Positions 1 through 7,802 of a stretch of 32,589 nt of DNA are shown here, one piece after another; positions within the stretch are counted from its first letter, which is position 1; each line of letters opens with the position of its first letter. The position numbers and the translations under genes were made by a program. Where the stretch lies: NCBI GenBank assembly GCA_018624035.1, contig JAAZUU010000015.1, forward strand, positions 1 to 32,589. Reading direction: 5' to 3'. Below the pieces are notes generated by a model, which saw only the letters and a program-made list of their open reading frames with translations, was not told where the DNA came from and did not search any database. Source of the DNA: Rhodobiaceae bacterium. GTDB lineage: Bacteria > Pseudomonadota > Alphaproteobacteria > Puniceispirillales > Puniceispirillaceae.

Positions 1-2
1 GC

Positions 3-782
3 AACTGGATCACCCGCGCGCCGTCACTTTGTCGCAAGGCCTCGCTTCTTGCCAAGGTCCAGGATGAGGGCGGGCATGGTCTCTATCTCTATTCCGCAGC
101 CGAGACGCTTGGCGTCAGCCGCGAGCAGATGACCGGCGAGCTGATTGACGGAACGGCGAAATATTCCTCGATCTTCAACTATCCGACCTTGAGCTGGGCC
201 GATATCGGCACCATTGGCTGGCTTGTCGACGGCGCCGCCATCATGAATCAGATTCCGCTCTGTCGATGTTCATATGGCCCCTATGCGCGGGCGATGATCC
301 GCATCTGCAAGGAGGAAAGTTTTCACCAGCGCCAGGGCTATGAAATCGTCATGACGCTGGCGCAGGGGTCACCGGCCCAGAAGGCGATGGCGCAGGAATC
401 GCTGAACCGGTTCTGGCAACCGGTGCTGATGATGTTCGGCCCGCCGGACAGCGAATCACGCAATACCGACCAGTCGGTGAAATGGAAGATCAAGCGTTTC
501 ACCAATGACGAGCTTCGCCAGAAATTTGTCGACGCCACCGTGCCGCAGGCCGAATGCCTGGGGCTGACGATCCCCGATCCGGACCTTGCATGGAACGAGG
601 CGCGGCAAAGCTATGATTTCGGCCCGATCGACTGGGATGAATTCTGGCGTGTCGTCAAGGGCAACGGCCCGATGAACCGCGAACGGGTCGCCGCCCGACG
701 CAAGGCCTGGGATGAGGGTGCCTGGGTGCGTGAGGCGGCGCTGGCGCATGCCGCCAAACGGCAGGCGCAGGCGGCCGAGTGA
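3..782 (+). CDS. paaA: 1,2-phenylacetyl-CoA epoxidase, catalytic subunit A (5' end off the window)
   Basis: This is the catalytic di-iron subunit of the multicomponent oxygenase that epoxidises the ring of phenylacetyl-CoA in aerobic phenylacetate degradation; it acts in the cytosol with PaaB, C and E. The open frame already runs at base 3, so the gene starts upstream and about 60 N-terminal residues are missing; 259 codons are visible. Matches to the family seen directly are NWITRAPSL at the left edge, [20 protein letters not shown], the second di-iron motif KEESFHQRQ, and [13 protein letters not shown], with the ending [10 protein letters not shown]. An internal ATG at 129 is not the start, because conserved PaaA sequence lies before it. 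It is followed after 18 bp by paaB and is clearly the first visible gene of a paaABCDE operon. Confidence 0.97.
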   Translation, partial: NWITRAPSLCRKASLLAKVQDEGGHGLYLYSAAETLGVSREQMTGELIDGTAKYSSIFNYPTLSWADIGTIGWLVDGAAIMNQIPLCRCSYGPYARAMIRICKEESFHQRQGYEIVMTLAQGSPAQKAMAQESLNRFWQPVLMMFGPPDSESRNTDQSVKWKIKRFTNDELRQKFVDATVPQAECLGLTIPDPDLAWNEARQSYDFGPIDWDEFWRVVKGNGPMNRERVAARRKAWDEGAWVREAALAHAAKRQAQAAE

Positions 783-800
783 GCGCCCGGGAGATACGTG

Positions 801-1112
801 ATGAGTGATGATAGTGGGACTCTCATGCCCCAAGATATGATGCCCTTATGGGAGGTGTTCATCCGCCCGCGGACCGGCCTTGCCCATAGCCATGTCGGCT
901 CGGTTCATGCCAGCGACGAGGTGATGGCGGTGCAGGCGGCGCGAGATGTCTATACACGTCGCGGCGAGGGGGTCTCGATCTGGGTCGTGCCATCGGCCAG
1001 CATCACCGCCTCCGACCCGGACCAGCGGGACGAGAATTTCGAACCGACAGCCTCGAAGATCTACCGCCACCCGTCCTTCTATGACATTCCCGATGATGTG
1101 GGCCATATGTGA
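801..1112 (+). CDS. paaB: 1,2-phenylacetyl-CoA epoxidase, subunit B
   Basis: Small structural subunit of the phenylacetyl-CoA epoxidase, thought to bridge PaaAC heterodimers. The 103-residue product contains the family core: PLWEVFIRPRTGLAHSHVGS, then RDVYTRRGEGVSIWVVPS, then KIYRHPSFYDIPDDVGHM at the C-terminus. The normal length is about 95 residues, so the N-terminus carries roughly ten extra residues; ATG 831 or 840 would give the standard length. ATG 801 is preferred because a GGGAG sequence lies about 8 bp before it. A GTG immediately upstream at 798 is also in frame. The stop codon overlaps the paaC start (TGATG), which indicates translational coupling. Confidence 0.96.
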   Translation: MSDDSGTLMPQDMMPLWEVFIRPRTGLAHSHVGSVHASDEVMAVQAARDVYTRRGEGVSIWVVPSASITASDPDQRDENFEPTASKIYRHPSFYDIPDDVGHM

Positions 1113-1906
1113 TGACCGGCCGTGACGAACTTGCCGATGATCTTGCCGGTGATCTTGCCGATGATCTTCTGGCGCTTCTGCTTCGCATCGGTGATGATCA
1201 TCTGATTCTCGGCCACCGGCTCAGCGAATGGTGCGGCCATGCGCCGATGCTGGAAGAAGATCTGGCGCTGCCGAACATGGCTCTCGATCTGATCGGCACG
1301 GCGCGGATGTGCTATGGCTATGCCGCCGAGATCGAGGGTGGTGGCCGCGGCGAGGATGATTATGCCTTCCTTCGCGACGGCACCGATTTCCGCCATATGC
1401 TGATGGTCGAACGGCCCAATGGCGATTTCGCCCACACCATGCTTCGCCAGTTCCTGTTCGCCGCCTGGATGCACCCGCTCTGGGACGGGTTGACCGGCGC
1501 GCCCGACGCCCGTCTTGCCGATCATGCCGGCAAGGCGGTCAAGGAGATGGCCTATCATATCAGGCACAGCGGTGAGTGGGTGATCCGGCTTGGCGACGGC
1601 ACCGCCGAAAGCGCTCGCCGGATGCGGGCGGCGCTGGATGATCTCGGCCCCTATATCGGCGAGATGTTCGAAAGTGACGACACCGCCGCGCGCCTTGTCG
1701 CGGCCGGCCTGCTTCCTGATCCGGCCGCTGTCAGGGTGGCATTCGACAGCACCGTTGCCCGCACCTTCACTATGGCGCAGCTGCCACCCCTCGAAATCAG
1801 CACCGGCATTTCGGGTGGCCGCGCCGGCCGGCATGGCGAGGCGCTTGGTCATCTTCTGGCCGAGATGCAGTTCATGCAGCGGGCCTATCCGGGGCTGACA
1901 TGGTAG
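1112..1906 (+). CDS. paaC: 1,2-phenylacetyl-CoA epoxidase, subunit C
   Basis: Structural ferritin-fold partner of PaaA in the epoxidase; PaaC has the four-helix fold but does not perform catalysis. The 264-residue product shows the family segments GDDHLILGHRLSEWCGHAP, LPNMALDLIGTAR, ERPNGDFAHTMLRQFLF and EMAYHIRHSGEWVIRLGDG, and its length is normal (about 250). The extra residues are at the N-terminus, where a 12-bp tandem repeat (1127-1174) encodes ELAD-DLAG-DLAD-DLLA just before the conserved part. The ATG overlaps the paaB stop; a GTG at 1109 is an alternative. The 3' end overlaps paaD by 7 bp. Confidence 0.96.
   Translation: MTGRDELADDLAGDLADDLLALLLRIGDDHLILGHRLSEWCGHAPMLEEDLALPNMALDLIGTARMCYGYAAEIEGGGRGEDDYAFLRDGTDFRHMLMVERPNGDFAHTMLRQFLFAAWMHPLWDGLTGAPDARLADHAGKAVKEMAYHIRHSGEWVIRLGDGTAESARRMRAALDDLGPYIGEMFESDDTAARLVAAGLLPDPAAVRVAFDSTVARTFTMAQLPPLEISTGISGGRAGRHGEALGHLLAEMQFMQRAYPGLTW
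1127..1174 (+). repeat. 12-bp tandem repeat inside paaC, four copies
   Basis: Four consecutive imperfect units of the type GATCTTGCCGAT start at 1127, 1139, 1151 and 1163. They encode the acidic N-terminal run ELAD-DLAG-DLAD-DLLA of PaaC, upstream of the conserved domain. The second and third units differ at one base. Confidence 0.8.
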
Positions 1907-2424
1907 CGGCGCGTGACATCGACCGGGATATTGGCGGTGACGACATGCTGGCCGATATCCGCCGCATCGCCGAATCGGTGCCCGACCCCGAGCTTGTCGT
2001 GGTGAATGTCGGCGATCTTGGCATCATCCGCGATTTGCGCCGTGACGGCCATGCCGTAGAGATCGACGTCACCCCCACCTATTCCGCCTGTCCGGCGACC
2101 CTTGCCATCGAACTGGCCATCGAAACGGCCGTTGCCGCGCAAGGTCATGAGGCGCGGGTACGGCGGGTGCTGGCACCTGCCTGGACAACCGACTGGATCA
2201 CCCCGGCAGGCCGCGCGAAGCTGAAACAGGCCGGCATCGCGCCGCCATCGCCGCGCGGTGATGGTAACGGGGGGCACGACTATTTCGCGCGGCCACAGGT
2301 GGCCTGCCCGCGCTGTGACAGCCTCGATACAACCGAACTGTCGGCCTTTGGCGCGACCGCCTGCAAGGCGCAATATCGCTGCCTGTCCTGCCACGAGCCT
2401 TTCGACTATTTCAAATGCCTCTGA
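1900..2424 (+). CDS. paaD: Phenylacetyl-CoA epoxidase maturation protein PaaD (MIP18/DUF59 plus zinc ribbon)
   Basis: PaaD is a MIP18-family protein needed for phenylacetyl-CoA epoxidase activity, probably in iron-sulfur or metal-centre maturation. The 174-residue product has the MIP18 domain in the first half (ESVPDPELVVVNVGDLGI, then DVTPTYSACPA). A C-terminal zinc-ribbon-like segment has paired cysteines, CPRC near residue 139 and CLSC near 163, ending FDYFKCL, which is the arrangement typical of PaaD as opposed to stand-alone SufT. The length is normal. It overlaps the end of paaC by 7 bp and is 36 bp upstream of paaE. Confidence 0.95.
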   Translation: MVAARDIDRDIGGDDMLADIRRIAESVPDPELVVVNVGDLGIIRDLRRDGHAVEIDVTPTYSACPATLAIELAIETAVAAQGHEARVRRVLAPAWTTDWITPAGRAKLKQAGIAPPSPRGDGNGGHDYFARPQVACPRCDSLDTTELSAFGATACKAQYRCLSCHEPFDYFKCL

Positions 2425-2460
2425 GATGACGAGGGCCCGCGAAGAAAGATTTCCGCCAGC

Positions 2461-3567
2461 ATGATCCCGAAATTCCATCAACTGACGATCAGCCATCTGC
2501 AGCGGTTCGGCGATTTCGCCGTGGCGCTTGGCTTCGAGGTGCCGGAGGAGCTTGCCGGTTCCTACCGGTTTCTGCCCGGCCAGTATCTGACACTGCGCGC
2601 CGATATTGATGGCGATGAGGTGCGCCGTCCCTATTCGATCTGCACTACACCGCATAGCGGCAGGCTGGGGGTCGGTATCAAGCATGTCGAGGGCGGGCGC
2701 TTCTCCGGCCATGCGCTGACCGGTCTTGTGGTCGGTGACAGGATTGACGTGATGACCCCGCAGGGGCGCTTTGTCCATGCCGGCCGGGGTGATGACGCGG
2801 CAGAGGATATACTGCTGCTGGCCGCCGGATCCGGCATCACCCCGATCCTGTCGATCGCCGAGACGGCGCTGGCGACCGGCCACCCCGCGTCACGGGTGAC
2901 ACTGATCTATGGTAACCGCAACACCGCCTCGATCATGTTCCGCGACCGGGTGGAGGATCTGAAGGACCGCTATCTCGATCGCTGCCGCGTTCTGCATGTG
3001 CTGTCGCGCGAACCGCGTGATACAGCGCTGCTGAACGGCCGTGTTGATGCCGGCAAGATCACCGCCCTTGTCGAGTCAGGTCTGATCACGCCGGCGCGCC
3101 TGTCGGCGGCCTATCTGTGCGGACCCGGCAGCATGATGACAGACTGCCGCGCGGCGCTTGTCGCCGCCGGTATGGATGGTGGGCGGATCGCCACCGAACA
3201 TTTCACCCCGGCCGTGCCGTCCGGCAATGCGCCGCCACCGCGGAAGCCGGCGGATGAATCGCCGGCCGGTGACACCGCTGACGCCGATTGCATGGTTGAA
3301 TTGCGGGCTGACGGCATCACCCGTCACTTTGCCATGGACCCGTCACGCCAGACGATTCTCGCCGCTGGTCAGGCTGCCGGAGTCGAGCTTCCCTATTCCT
3401 GCGAGGCCGGCATGTGCTGCACCTGCCGCTGCCGGCTTGTCACCGGCGAGGTCGATATGGACGCGAATTATTCGCTCGAGCCGTGGGAGATGGAGGCCGG
3501 TTTCATCCTGTCATGCCAGGCGCGCCCGAAGACCGACAGCGTGACGGTGGATTTCGACGCTGTCTGA
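2461..3567 (+). CDS. paaE: Phenylacetyl-CoA epoxidase reductase PaaE (FAD/NAD(P)H/2Fe-2S)
   Basis: Passes electrons from NADPH through FAD and a 2Fe-2S centre to the PaaA di-iron site. The 368-residue product has the full architecture in order: FAD-binding barrel with RPYS at 56-59; nucleotide-binding AAGSGITP at 121-128 and CGPGSM at 220-225; a proline-rich linker around 252-275; and a C-terminal plant-type ferredoxin with cluster cysteines C314, C319, C322 and C352. The E. coli enzyme is about 356 residues, so the linker is slightly longer. The start at ATG 2461 places FHQLTISHL where the family begins, although the ribosome-binding site is weak. This is the last gene of the paa run in the window; the next gene converges on it 21 bp away. 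Confidence 0.96.
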   Translation: MIPKFHQLTISHLQRFGDFAVALGFEVPEELAGSYRFLPGQYLTLRADIDGDEVRRPYSICTTPHSGRLGVGIKHVEGGRFSGHALTGLVVGDRIDVMTPQGRFVHAGRGDDAAEDILLLAAGSGITPILSIAETALATGHPASRVTLIYGNRNTASIMFRDRVEDLKDRYLDRCRVLHVLSREPRDTALLNGRVDAGKITALVESGLITPARLSAAYLCGPGSMMTDCRAALVAAGMDGGRIATEHFTPAVPSGNAPPPRKPADESPAGDTADADCMVELRADGITRHFAMDPSRQTILAAGQAAGVELPYSCEAGMCCTCRCRLVTGEVDMDANYSLEPWEMEAGFILSCQARPKTDSVTVDFDAV

Positions 3568-3588
3568 TCACCGATCTCCTGTCATATG

Positions 3589-4518
3589 TCAGGTGGGTGC
3601 CGCGCGATGCAGCCGCTGCGAGATCGCCAGCCCGATCAGGATCGTTGCCAGCGCCATCACGAAATGGCCTGGAAGCGCCTCGCCGAGGATGCTGACACCG
3701 ATCAGCACCGCCCATAGCGGCACCTGATAATTGACGAGCGAGAGAAAGGGCGGGCCGGCGCGACGGATGATGATGGTCAGCAGGATCGTCGCCAGGCCGG
3801 TTGGCAGAAGCGCCAGAAACAGCACGCCGGTCAAGCTGACAGTGCTGGCGGATGTCGGAACGCCATGCGTGATGAAGGCCAGTGGCAGGACCGCGAGGCT
3901 GGCGCAGACCAGCCCGGCGGCGGCGAAGCTAAGCGTGCCGACGGGCGGGCAGAGCCTGGTGATGATCGACCCGCAGGCATAACAGCAGCTTGCCCCGACA
4001 CAGGCCATCTGCGCCACCAGAATCATGCCGCCGCTGCCGGCTGCCGATGAAAACAGCCTTTCGCCGCCAACAAGCAGCACCACGCCGGCGAACCCGGTCA
4101 GAAAGCCGATGACCCGCGCCGCGCTCAGACGTTCGCCCGGGATCAGAAAGTGGCTCAGCGGCAGGACGAACAGCGGCACCACCGCCATGGTGATGCCGGC
4201 AAAGCTGGAGGTGACAAGCTGCTGGCCCCAGGACAACAGGCTGAACGGAATGGCGTTGGTGAACAGCCCCATGCCAAGGCAATGCAGCCAGATCCGGCGC
4301 TGTGTCGCGGTGTCGAAACCGGGCAGCCGCTGGCCGGTCAGAGACGCCACGCCGACAAGAAGCATGGCGGCAAGCGAGATCCGTCCCGCCGCCACCCAGA
4401 GCGGTGGCACGCTGTCGAGCGCCATCTCGACGCCAAGGAAAGCAGCGCCCCAGATCAGGCCAAGAAGCGCCAGCAATCCCCAATCGAGGGGCGCGGGTCC
4501 GGATCTTGATTCTGGCAT
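3589..4518 (-). CDS. EamA/DMT-family permease
   Basis: A 309-residue inner-membrane protein of the drug/metabolite transporter superfamily with about ten hydrophobic segments in two EamA halves. The first begins GLLALLGLIWGAAFLGVEMA and carries WAAGRIS-like residues. The second begins near IILVAQMACVGASCCYACGS and includes a VPLWAVLIGVSILGEALPG-type hairpin. Its ATG overlaps the kynU stop codon (TGATG on the minus strand), so the two are translationally coupled. It may therefore move kynurenine, anthranilate or a related aromatic compound. Family assignment is secure; substrate is inference from context only. Confidence 0.88.
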   Translation of the reverse strand: MPESRSGPAPLDWGLLALLGLIWGAAFLGVEMALDSVPPLWVAAGRISLAAMLLVGVASLTGQRLPGFDTATQRRIWLHCLGMGLFTNAIPFSLLSWGQQLVTSSFAGITMAVVPLFVLPLSHFLIPGERLSAARVIGFLTGFAGVVLLVGGERLFSSAAGSGGMILVAQMACVGASCCYACGSIITRLCPPVGTLSFAAAGLVCASLAVLPLAFITHGVPTSASTVSLTGVLFLALLPTGLATILLTIIIRRAGPPFLSLVNYQVPLWAVLIGVSILGEALPGHFVMALATILIGLAISQRLHRAAPT

Positions 4519-5810
4519 CAGGTGACCTTTCGGCGGAGGTGAAATTCAGGCCGGTCCCAGCGCCGCTGGTCGAGAATGCCCGCCAGCCTGTCAACCGCGT
4601 GCCAGACATCGACAAAGCGCGTATAGAGCGGCGCGAAGCCGAACCGCAACACATCGGGCGCGCGGAAATCACCGATCACGCCCTCGGCGATCAGCGCCGC
4701 GATGATGGCATGGCCGCCGGTCGCATGGGTGAAGGCAACCTGCGCGCCACGCAATTCGGCATCACGCGGCGAGATCAGCGCGAGGCCATGACCGCCACAG
4801 CGCGCCTCGACCAGATCGATGAAATAGCCGGTCAGCTGCCGCGCCTTGGCGTGGATTTGCCGCATGTCGATTCCGTCCCACAGATCGAGCGCCGCCTCCA
4901 GCGCCACTATGCTGATTACCGGCGGGGTGCCGCACAGATATTGCGTGATGTCCCCGGCCGGGCGATAATGCGGCGCGAAGCCGAACGGGTCGGCATGCCC
5001 GAACCAGCCGCTGAGCGGTTGCCCGTCGCCGCCAAGATGGCGCGGTGCCACATAGAGGAAGGCCGGCGCGCCGGGGCCACCATTGAGGAATTTATAGCCA
5101 CAGCCAACGGCGAAATCGACGTCGCACCCGGCAAGGTCCAGCGGTATCACCCCGGCCGAATGCGCCAGATCCCAGATCACCAGCGCCCCGGCATCATGCG
5201 CGGCGCGGGTCAGCCCGGCCATGTCATGAACGCTGCCATCGCGGTAATTCACATGCGTGAGCATCAGCACCGCCACATCATCATCCAAGAGATCGGCAAT
5301 CGTCTTCACGTCATCGGCATGGACAAGCCGGTGCGCGCCGCCGGTCTGCCGGATCACCCCTTCGGCGATATAGTTGTCGGTCGGGAAATTGCGCGTCTCG
5401 GTGATGATCTTCCGGCGCCGCGGGCGCAGCGCCAGTGCCGCCGACAGCACCTTGAACAGATTCACCGTCGTGCTGTCGGCAGCGATGACATTGTCCGGGG
5501 CGGCACCGATGAGCGGCGCGATCTTCGCCCCGACGCGGCGTGGCGCGTTGATCCAGTCAGCGTCATTCCAGCTGCGGATCAGCCCGTCGCCCCACTCGTC
5601 GGTCACTGTCGCGGCAATCCGGTCCGGCACGGCGCGCGGCAGCGCCCCCAGCGAATTGCCGTCGAGATAGATCACATCCGCCGGCAGCGTGAAGCTGTCA
5701 CGCAGCCCGGCCAGGGGATCGGCGGCGTCGAGGGCACTTGCATGTTCGACGCTGGCGTGATCAGTGCCGGCGTGTTCGGGGTCGAGATGAGAGGTGATCG
5801 CGGATGTCAT
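4518..5810 (-). CDS. kynU: Kynureninase
   Basis: PLP-dependent hydrolase that splits L-kynurenine to anthranilate plus L-alanine (or 3-hydroxykynurenine to 3-hydroxyanthranilate). The 430-residue product shows YLDGNSLGALPRAVP at 48-62, the GDGLIRSWND segment, DLAHSAG at 214-220 (PLP aspartate), and the PLP lysine K240 in GCGYKFLNGGPG. ATG 5810 is chosen because the frame continues upstream only through sequence with no similarity to the family. Before the conserved part lies an unusual N-terminal insert with a five-residue repeat (EHAGT-DHASV-EHASA). No kynA or kynB is in the window. The gene is divergent from the quinone oxidoreductase and coupled to the EamA permease downstream. Confidence 0.95.
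   Translation of the reverse strand: MTSAITSHLDPEHAGTDHASVEHASALDAADPLAGLRDSFTLPADVIYLDGNSLGALPRAVPDRIAATVTDEWGDGLIRSWNDADWINAPRRVGAKIAPLIGAAPDNVIAADSTTVNLFKVLSAALALRPRRRKIITETRNFPTDNYIAEGVIRQTGGAHRLVHADDVKTIADLLDDDVAVLMLTHVNYRDGSVHDMAGLTRAAHDAGALVIWDLAHSAGVIPLDLAGCDVDFAVGCGYKFLNGGPGAPAFLYVAPRHLGGDGQPLSGWFGHADPFGFAPHYRPAGDITQYLCGTPPVISIVALEAALDLWDGIDMRQIHAKARQLTGYFIDLVEARCGGHGLALISPRDAELRGAQVAFTHATGGHAIIAALIAEGVIGDFRAPDVLRFGFAPLYTRFVDVWHAVDRLAGILDQRRWDRPEFHLRRKVT
5733..5777 (-). repeat. 15-bp tandem repeat in the 5' end of kynU, three copies
   Basis: Three adjacent degenerate 15-bp units (5777-5763, 5762-5748, 5747-5733 on the minus strand) encode EHAGT, DHASV and EHASA at residues 12-26 of kynureninase, ahead of the conserved fold. 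Confidence 0.7.
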
Positions 5811-5832
5811 GTACCGGCTGCCGGACAGGTGA

Positions 5833-5847
5833 TGTTGCTGGACAACA
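5833..5847. promoter_or_regulatory. Dyad TGTTG-N5-CAACA in the kynU/qor divergent promoter
   Basis: A perfect 5-bp inverted repeat with 5-bp spacing lies 23 bp upstream of the kynU start, inside the 116-bp divergent region. It is a candidate operator; in other bacteria kynureninase is often controlled by an Lrp/AsnC-type regulator, which uses dyads of about 15 bp. No regulator gene is adjacent. Confidence 0.35.
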
Positions 5848-5926
5848 GGTAGCACGCGCCCCATATGTTGCCCAAGATGAAAACAGGCCGGCCGGACCCG
5901 GCGCACAGATCGCGATGGAGATGAAG

Positions 5927-6901
5927 ATGGGATATGCAATGGCGGCACAGGCGCCCGGCGGTGCCGAGGTCATTCACCGGATCGAGATTGGTGAGATCAC
6001 CCCGGCACCTGGCGAGGTGGTGATCGCGCATGAGGCCATCGGCGTCAATTTCATCGATATCTATATCCGCACCGGTGCCTATCCCTGGCCGGTCGACAAG
6101 GATCTTGTCCTTGGCAGCGAGGGCGCCGGAACCGTCACCGCCGTCGGCGCGGGCGTGACGCATCTGGCGGTCGGTGACCGCGTCGGCTACACGCTGCCGA
6201 ACGGGGCCTATGCCACGCACCGGGCGATCAACGCCGACATGGTGGTCAGGCTTCCCGAGACCATCGCCAGCGATATCGCGGCGGCGATCATGCTGAAGGG
6301 GCTGACGGTCGCCTATCTTGTGACGCGAAGCTACGCTGTCGGCGCCGGTGACACGGTGCTGTTCCATGCCGCGGCTGGCGGGGTCGGGCTGCTGGCCGGA
6401 CAGTGGATGAAATCGCTTGGCGCGACAACCATCGGCACCGCCGGCGGGGCCGAGAAATGCGCGCTGGCCAGGGCCAACGGCTATGACCATGTGATCGACT
6501 ATCGCAGCCGGGATTTCGAGGAAGAGGTGATGAGGATCACCGACGGCGCGGGGGTGAATGTCGTCTATGATTCGGTTGGCAACGACACCATGGCGAAAAG
6601 CCTGAAATGCGCCCGCCGGCATGGCACGGTGGTCAATTTCGGCCAGTCATCCGGCGCCTATGCCGATTTCCAGATCAAGGATCTTGCGGCCGGCTCGCTG
6701 TTCCTGACGCGCCCGACCCTGTTCCATTTCGCGACCGAGCGCGACTGGCTGGAATCGGCCAGCGCCGCGATGTTCGCCAGGGTCGCCGACGGCACGCTCA
6801 ATGTCAGCATCAACCGGCGCGCGCCGCTGGAAAATGTGGCCGAGGTGCATCAGGCGCTTGCCGCCCGCCAGACCACCGGCTGCACCATTCTGACAGTTTA
6901 G
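5927..6901 (+). CDS. NADPH:quinone oxidoreductase (QOR, zinc-independent MDR family)
   Basis: A 324-residue medium-chain reductase of the zeta-crystallin/QOR group, which reduces quinones or activated alkenes with NADPH. Seen in the sequence: GVNFIDIYIRTGAYPWP, LGSEGAGTVTAVG, GDRVGYTLPNGAYA, the Rossmann turn HAAAGGVGLLAGQW, and a C-terminal NRRAPLENVAEVHQALAAR. Length matches E. coli Qor (327). Three in-frame ATGs lie close together (5915, 5921, 5927); 5927 is chosen because GGAG sits 6 bp before it. It is divergent from kynU and monocistronic. Confidence 0.92.
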   Translation: MGYAMAAQAPGGAEVIHRIEIGEITPAPGEVVIAHEAIGVNFIDIYIRTGAYPWPVDKDLVLGSEGAGTVTAVGAGVTHLAVGDRVGYTLPNGAYATHRAINADMVVRLPETIASDIAAAIMLKGLTVAYLVTRSYAVGAGDTVLFHAAAGGVGLLAGQWMKSLGATTIGTAGGAEKCALARANGYDHVIDYRSRDFEEEVMRITDGAGVNVVYDSVGNDTMAKSLKCARRHGTVVNFGQSSGAYADFQIKDLAAGSLFLTRPTLFHFATERDWLESASAAMFARVADGTLNVSINRRAPLENVAEVHQALAARQTTGCTILTV

Positions 6902-6918
6902 ATGCAGCGGGTCCGCCG

Positions 6919-6978
6919 GTGCCGGGTATGCCGGTTTTGGGTATGACGGTGCCGGGCCTGACGATACCCGGTCTGACG
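6919..6978 (+). repeat. 15-bp tandem repeat downstream of the quinone oxidoreductase, four copies
   Basis: Four degenerate 15-bp units of the type GTGCCGGGCCTGACG start at 6919, 6934, 6949 and 6964, in the 101-bp gap between the oxidoreductase stop and the end of the Sel1-like gene. They are not inside a credible gene. Confidence 0.75.
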
Positions 6979-7002
6979 GCGTAGCGGGCGCGCCGCTCTC
7001 TG

Positions 7003-7473
7003 CTATGGCAATACCGACCCGCCGCCTGTTGTGGCGGCGGTGATGTCGGCATCGCTTCTGGCGAGGGTCCCCGTGGCCGAATTTTCAAGGGCCGGATTTT
7101 CGAGGGCCGGATTTTCAAGGGCCAGATCCTCGGCCGCGCTGGCCTCGCCGCAGTGCCAGTAATCGCTGGCGTGGCATTGTCTTGCCAGCGCCTGCGCGGC
7201 GGCGATTTCGGCCGGGGACAGCCGCGTCGCCATCCGGTGGCGCGCCGGATCGGCCGAATCATGCCCGGCCGTCGCCGCCAGCAGATACCACATATAGGCC
7301 AGCAGGTCGCTCTGCCGCACCCAGTCGCCGGCCTCGTAATTCTCGCCAAGGACAAACAGCGATTCGACAAGCGAATCCAGCGGTTCCTGCGCCGTCACGC
7401 CGCCCCCCGTCATCGTCAGAAGCAGCGCCGCCAGAACCGGCGCCTGTCGCCAATTTTTCAGCCATCCGGTCAT
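7003..7473 (-). CDS. Small secreted Sel1/TPR-like protein
   Basis: A 156-residue protein with a signal peptide: hydrophobic core APVLAALLLTM and a probable cleavage after GGGVTA (residue 28). The mature part has one Sel1-like helix pair, LGENYEAGDWVRQSDLLAYM followed by WYLLAATAGH and AAAQALARQCHASDYWHCGE. Such motifs mediate protein-protein contacts in the periplasm; no specific function can be given. The C-terminal third after the last cysteine is low-complexity, with an ENPAL five-residue repeat from a 15-bp DNA repeat. A fragment resembling its middle/C-terminal segment lies just upstream at 7567-7637, suggesting a former duplicate. No clear ribosome-binding site. Confidence 0.65.
   Translation of the reverse strand: MTGWLKNWRQAPVLAALLLTMTGGGVTAQEPLDSLVESLFVLGENYEAGDWVRQSDLLAYMWYLLAATAGHDSADPARHRMATRLSPAEIAAAQALARQCHASDYWHCGEASAAEDLALENPALENPALENSATGTLARSDADITAATTGGGSVLP
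7076..7135 (-). repeat. 15-bp tandem repeat in the Sel1-like gene, four copies
   Basis: Four 15-bp units of the type GCCGGATTTTCAAGG (plus strand) start at 7076, 7091, 7106 and 7121. Read on the minus strand they give the run LALEN-PALEN-PALEN-SA near the C-terminus of the Sel1-like protein. Adjacent central units differ at one base. Confidence 0.85.
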
Positions 7474-7566
7474 GGTCCAGTCTAGCCACCGACCGGTTAA
7501 CAGACCGTTACGGCGTCAGGGTCACCGATGAAAAATTTTCCCAAAAACCGACCGCGCCGGGGTCAG

Positions 7567-7637
7567 TTATTCGCCGCAATCCTGATAGTCGCTGGCAAGG
7601 CATCGCGCCGCCAGCGCCTGCGCCCGCGCGCCTGCCA
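7567..7637 (-). pseudogene. Relic of a second Sel1-like gene (C-terminal fragment)
   Basis: On the minus strand this stretch encodes AQALAARCLASDYQDCGE followed by TAA. It aligns with AQALARQCHASDYWHCGE in the neighbouring Sel1-like protein, with the same two cysteines and SDY core. The rest of the gene is missing: upstream it runs into T-rich sequence beside the xsc terminator. A GTG preceded by GGGGGA would allow a 23-residue peptide, but a truncated duplicate is the simpler reading. The stop directly after CGE suggests the ancestral protein ended there and that the ENPAL tail of the intact gene is a later addition. Confidence 0.6.
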
Positions 7638-7663
7638 AAAAATCTCCCACAAAAATCCCCCAA

Positions 7664-7695
7664 CAAAAAACGCCCCGGCCGGGTGGCGGGGCGTT
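7664..7695 (-). terminator. Intrinsic terminator of xsc
   Basis: Inverted repeat AACGCCCCG (7669-7677) and CGGGGCGTT (7687-7695) with a 9-nt loop. Read on the minus strand the hairpin is followed by a run of T residues (complement of the A-run at 7664-7670). It lies about 100 bp past the xsc stop. Confidence 0.85.
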
Positions 7696-7746
7696 CTTCA
7701 TGGTTCGTTTCGTCTTTCGTCCGGCGTCGCCGCCGGAAGTGTCTGC

Positions 7747-7802
7747 CCGGGAGTTTGACTCCGGGAGTATGACTCCGGGCGTTTTACGCCGGGGCGGTTA
7801 TG
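7747..7802. repeat. 14-bp tandem repeat at the 3' end of xsc, four copies
   Basis: Units starting at 7747, 7761, 7775 and 7789 follow the pattern CCGGGAGTATGACT; the first two differ at one base and the last two are more diverged. The array abuts the xsc stop codon at 7798-7800. A 14-bp period cannot preserve a reading frame, so this array is non-coding. Confidence 0.75.

Larger units (their letters stand above)
7474..7797. other. 324-bp gap between the Sel1-like gene and xsc
   Basis: No intact gene is visible. On the minus strand, reading away from xsc, it holds a 14-bp tandem repeat, the xsc terminator, a 23-codon relic of a Sel1-like C-terminus and then the leader of the Sel1-like gene. 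The plus-strand frames crossing it do not resemble proteins. Confidence 0.6.

Noticed and set aside
129-782. ATG 129 as the start of paaA
   Set aside because: Conserved PaaA sequence, including a di-iron motif, continues upstream to the window edge.
4302-5852. 516-codon plus-strand open frame over kynU
   Set aside because: Antisense shadow of kynureninase, whose PLP motifs are unambiguous on the minus strand.
6607-6984. Plus-strand open frame through the end of the quinone oxidoreductase and the 15-bp repeats
   Set aside because: It overlaps the oxidoreductase in another frame and only its tail reads through the array; no ribosome-binding site or domain.
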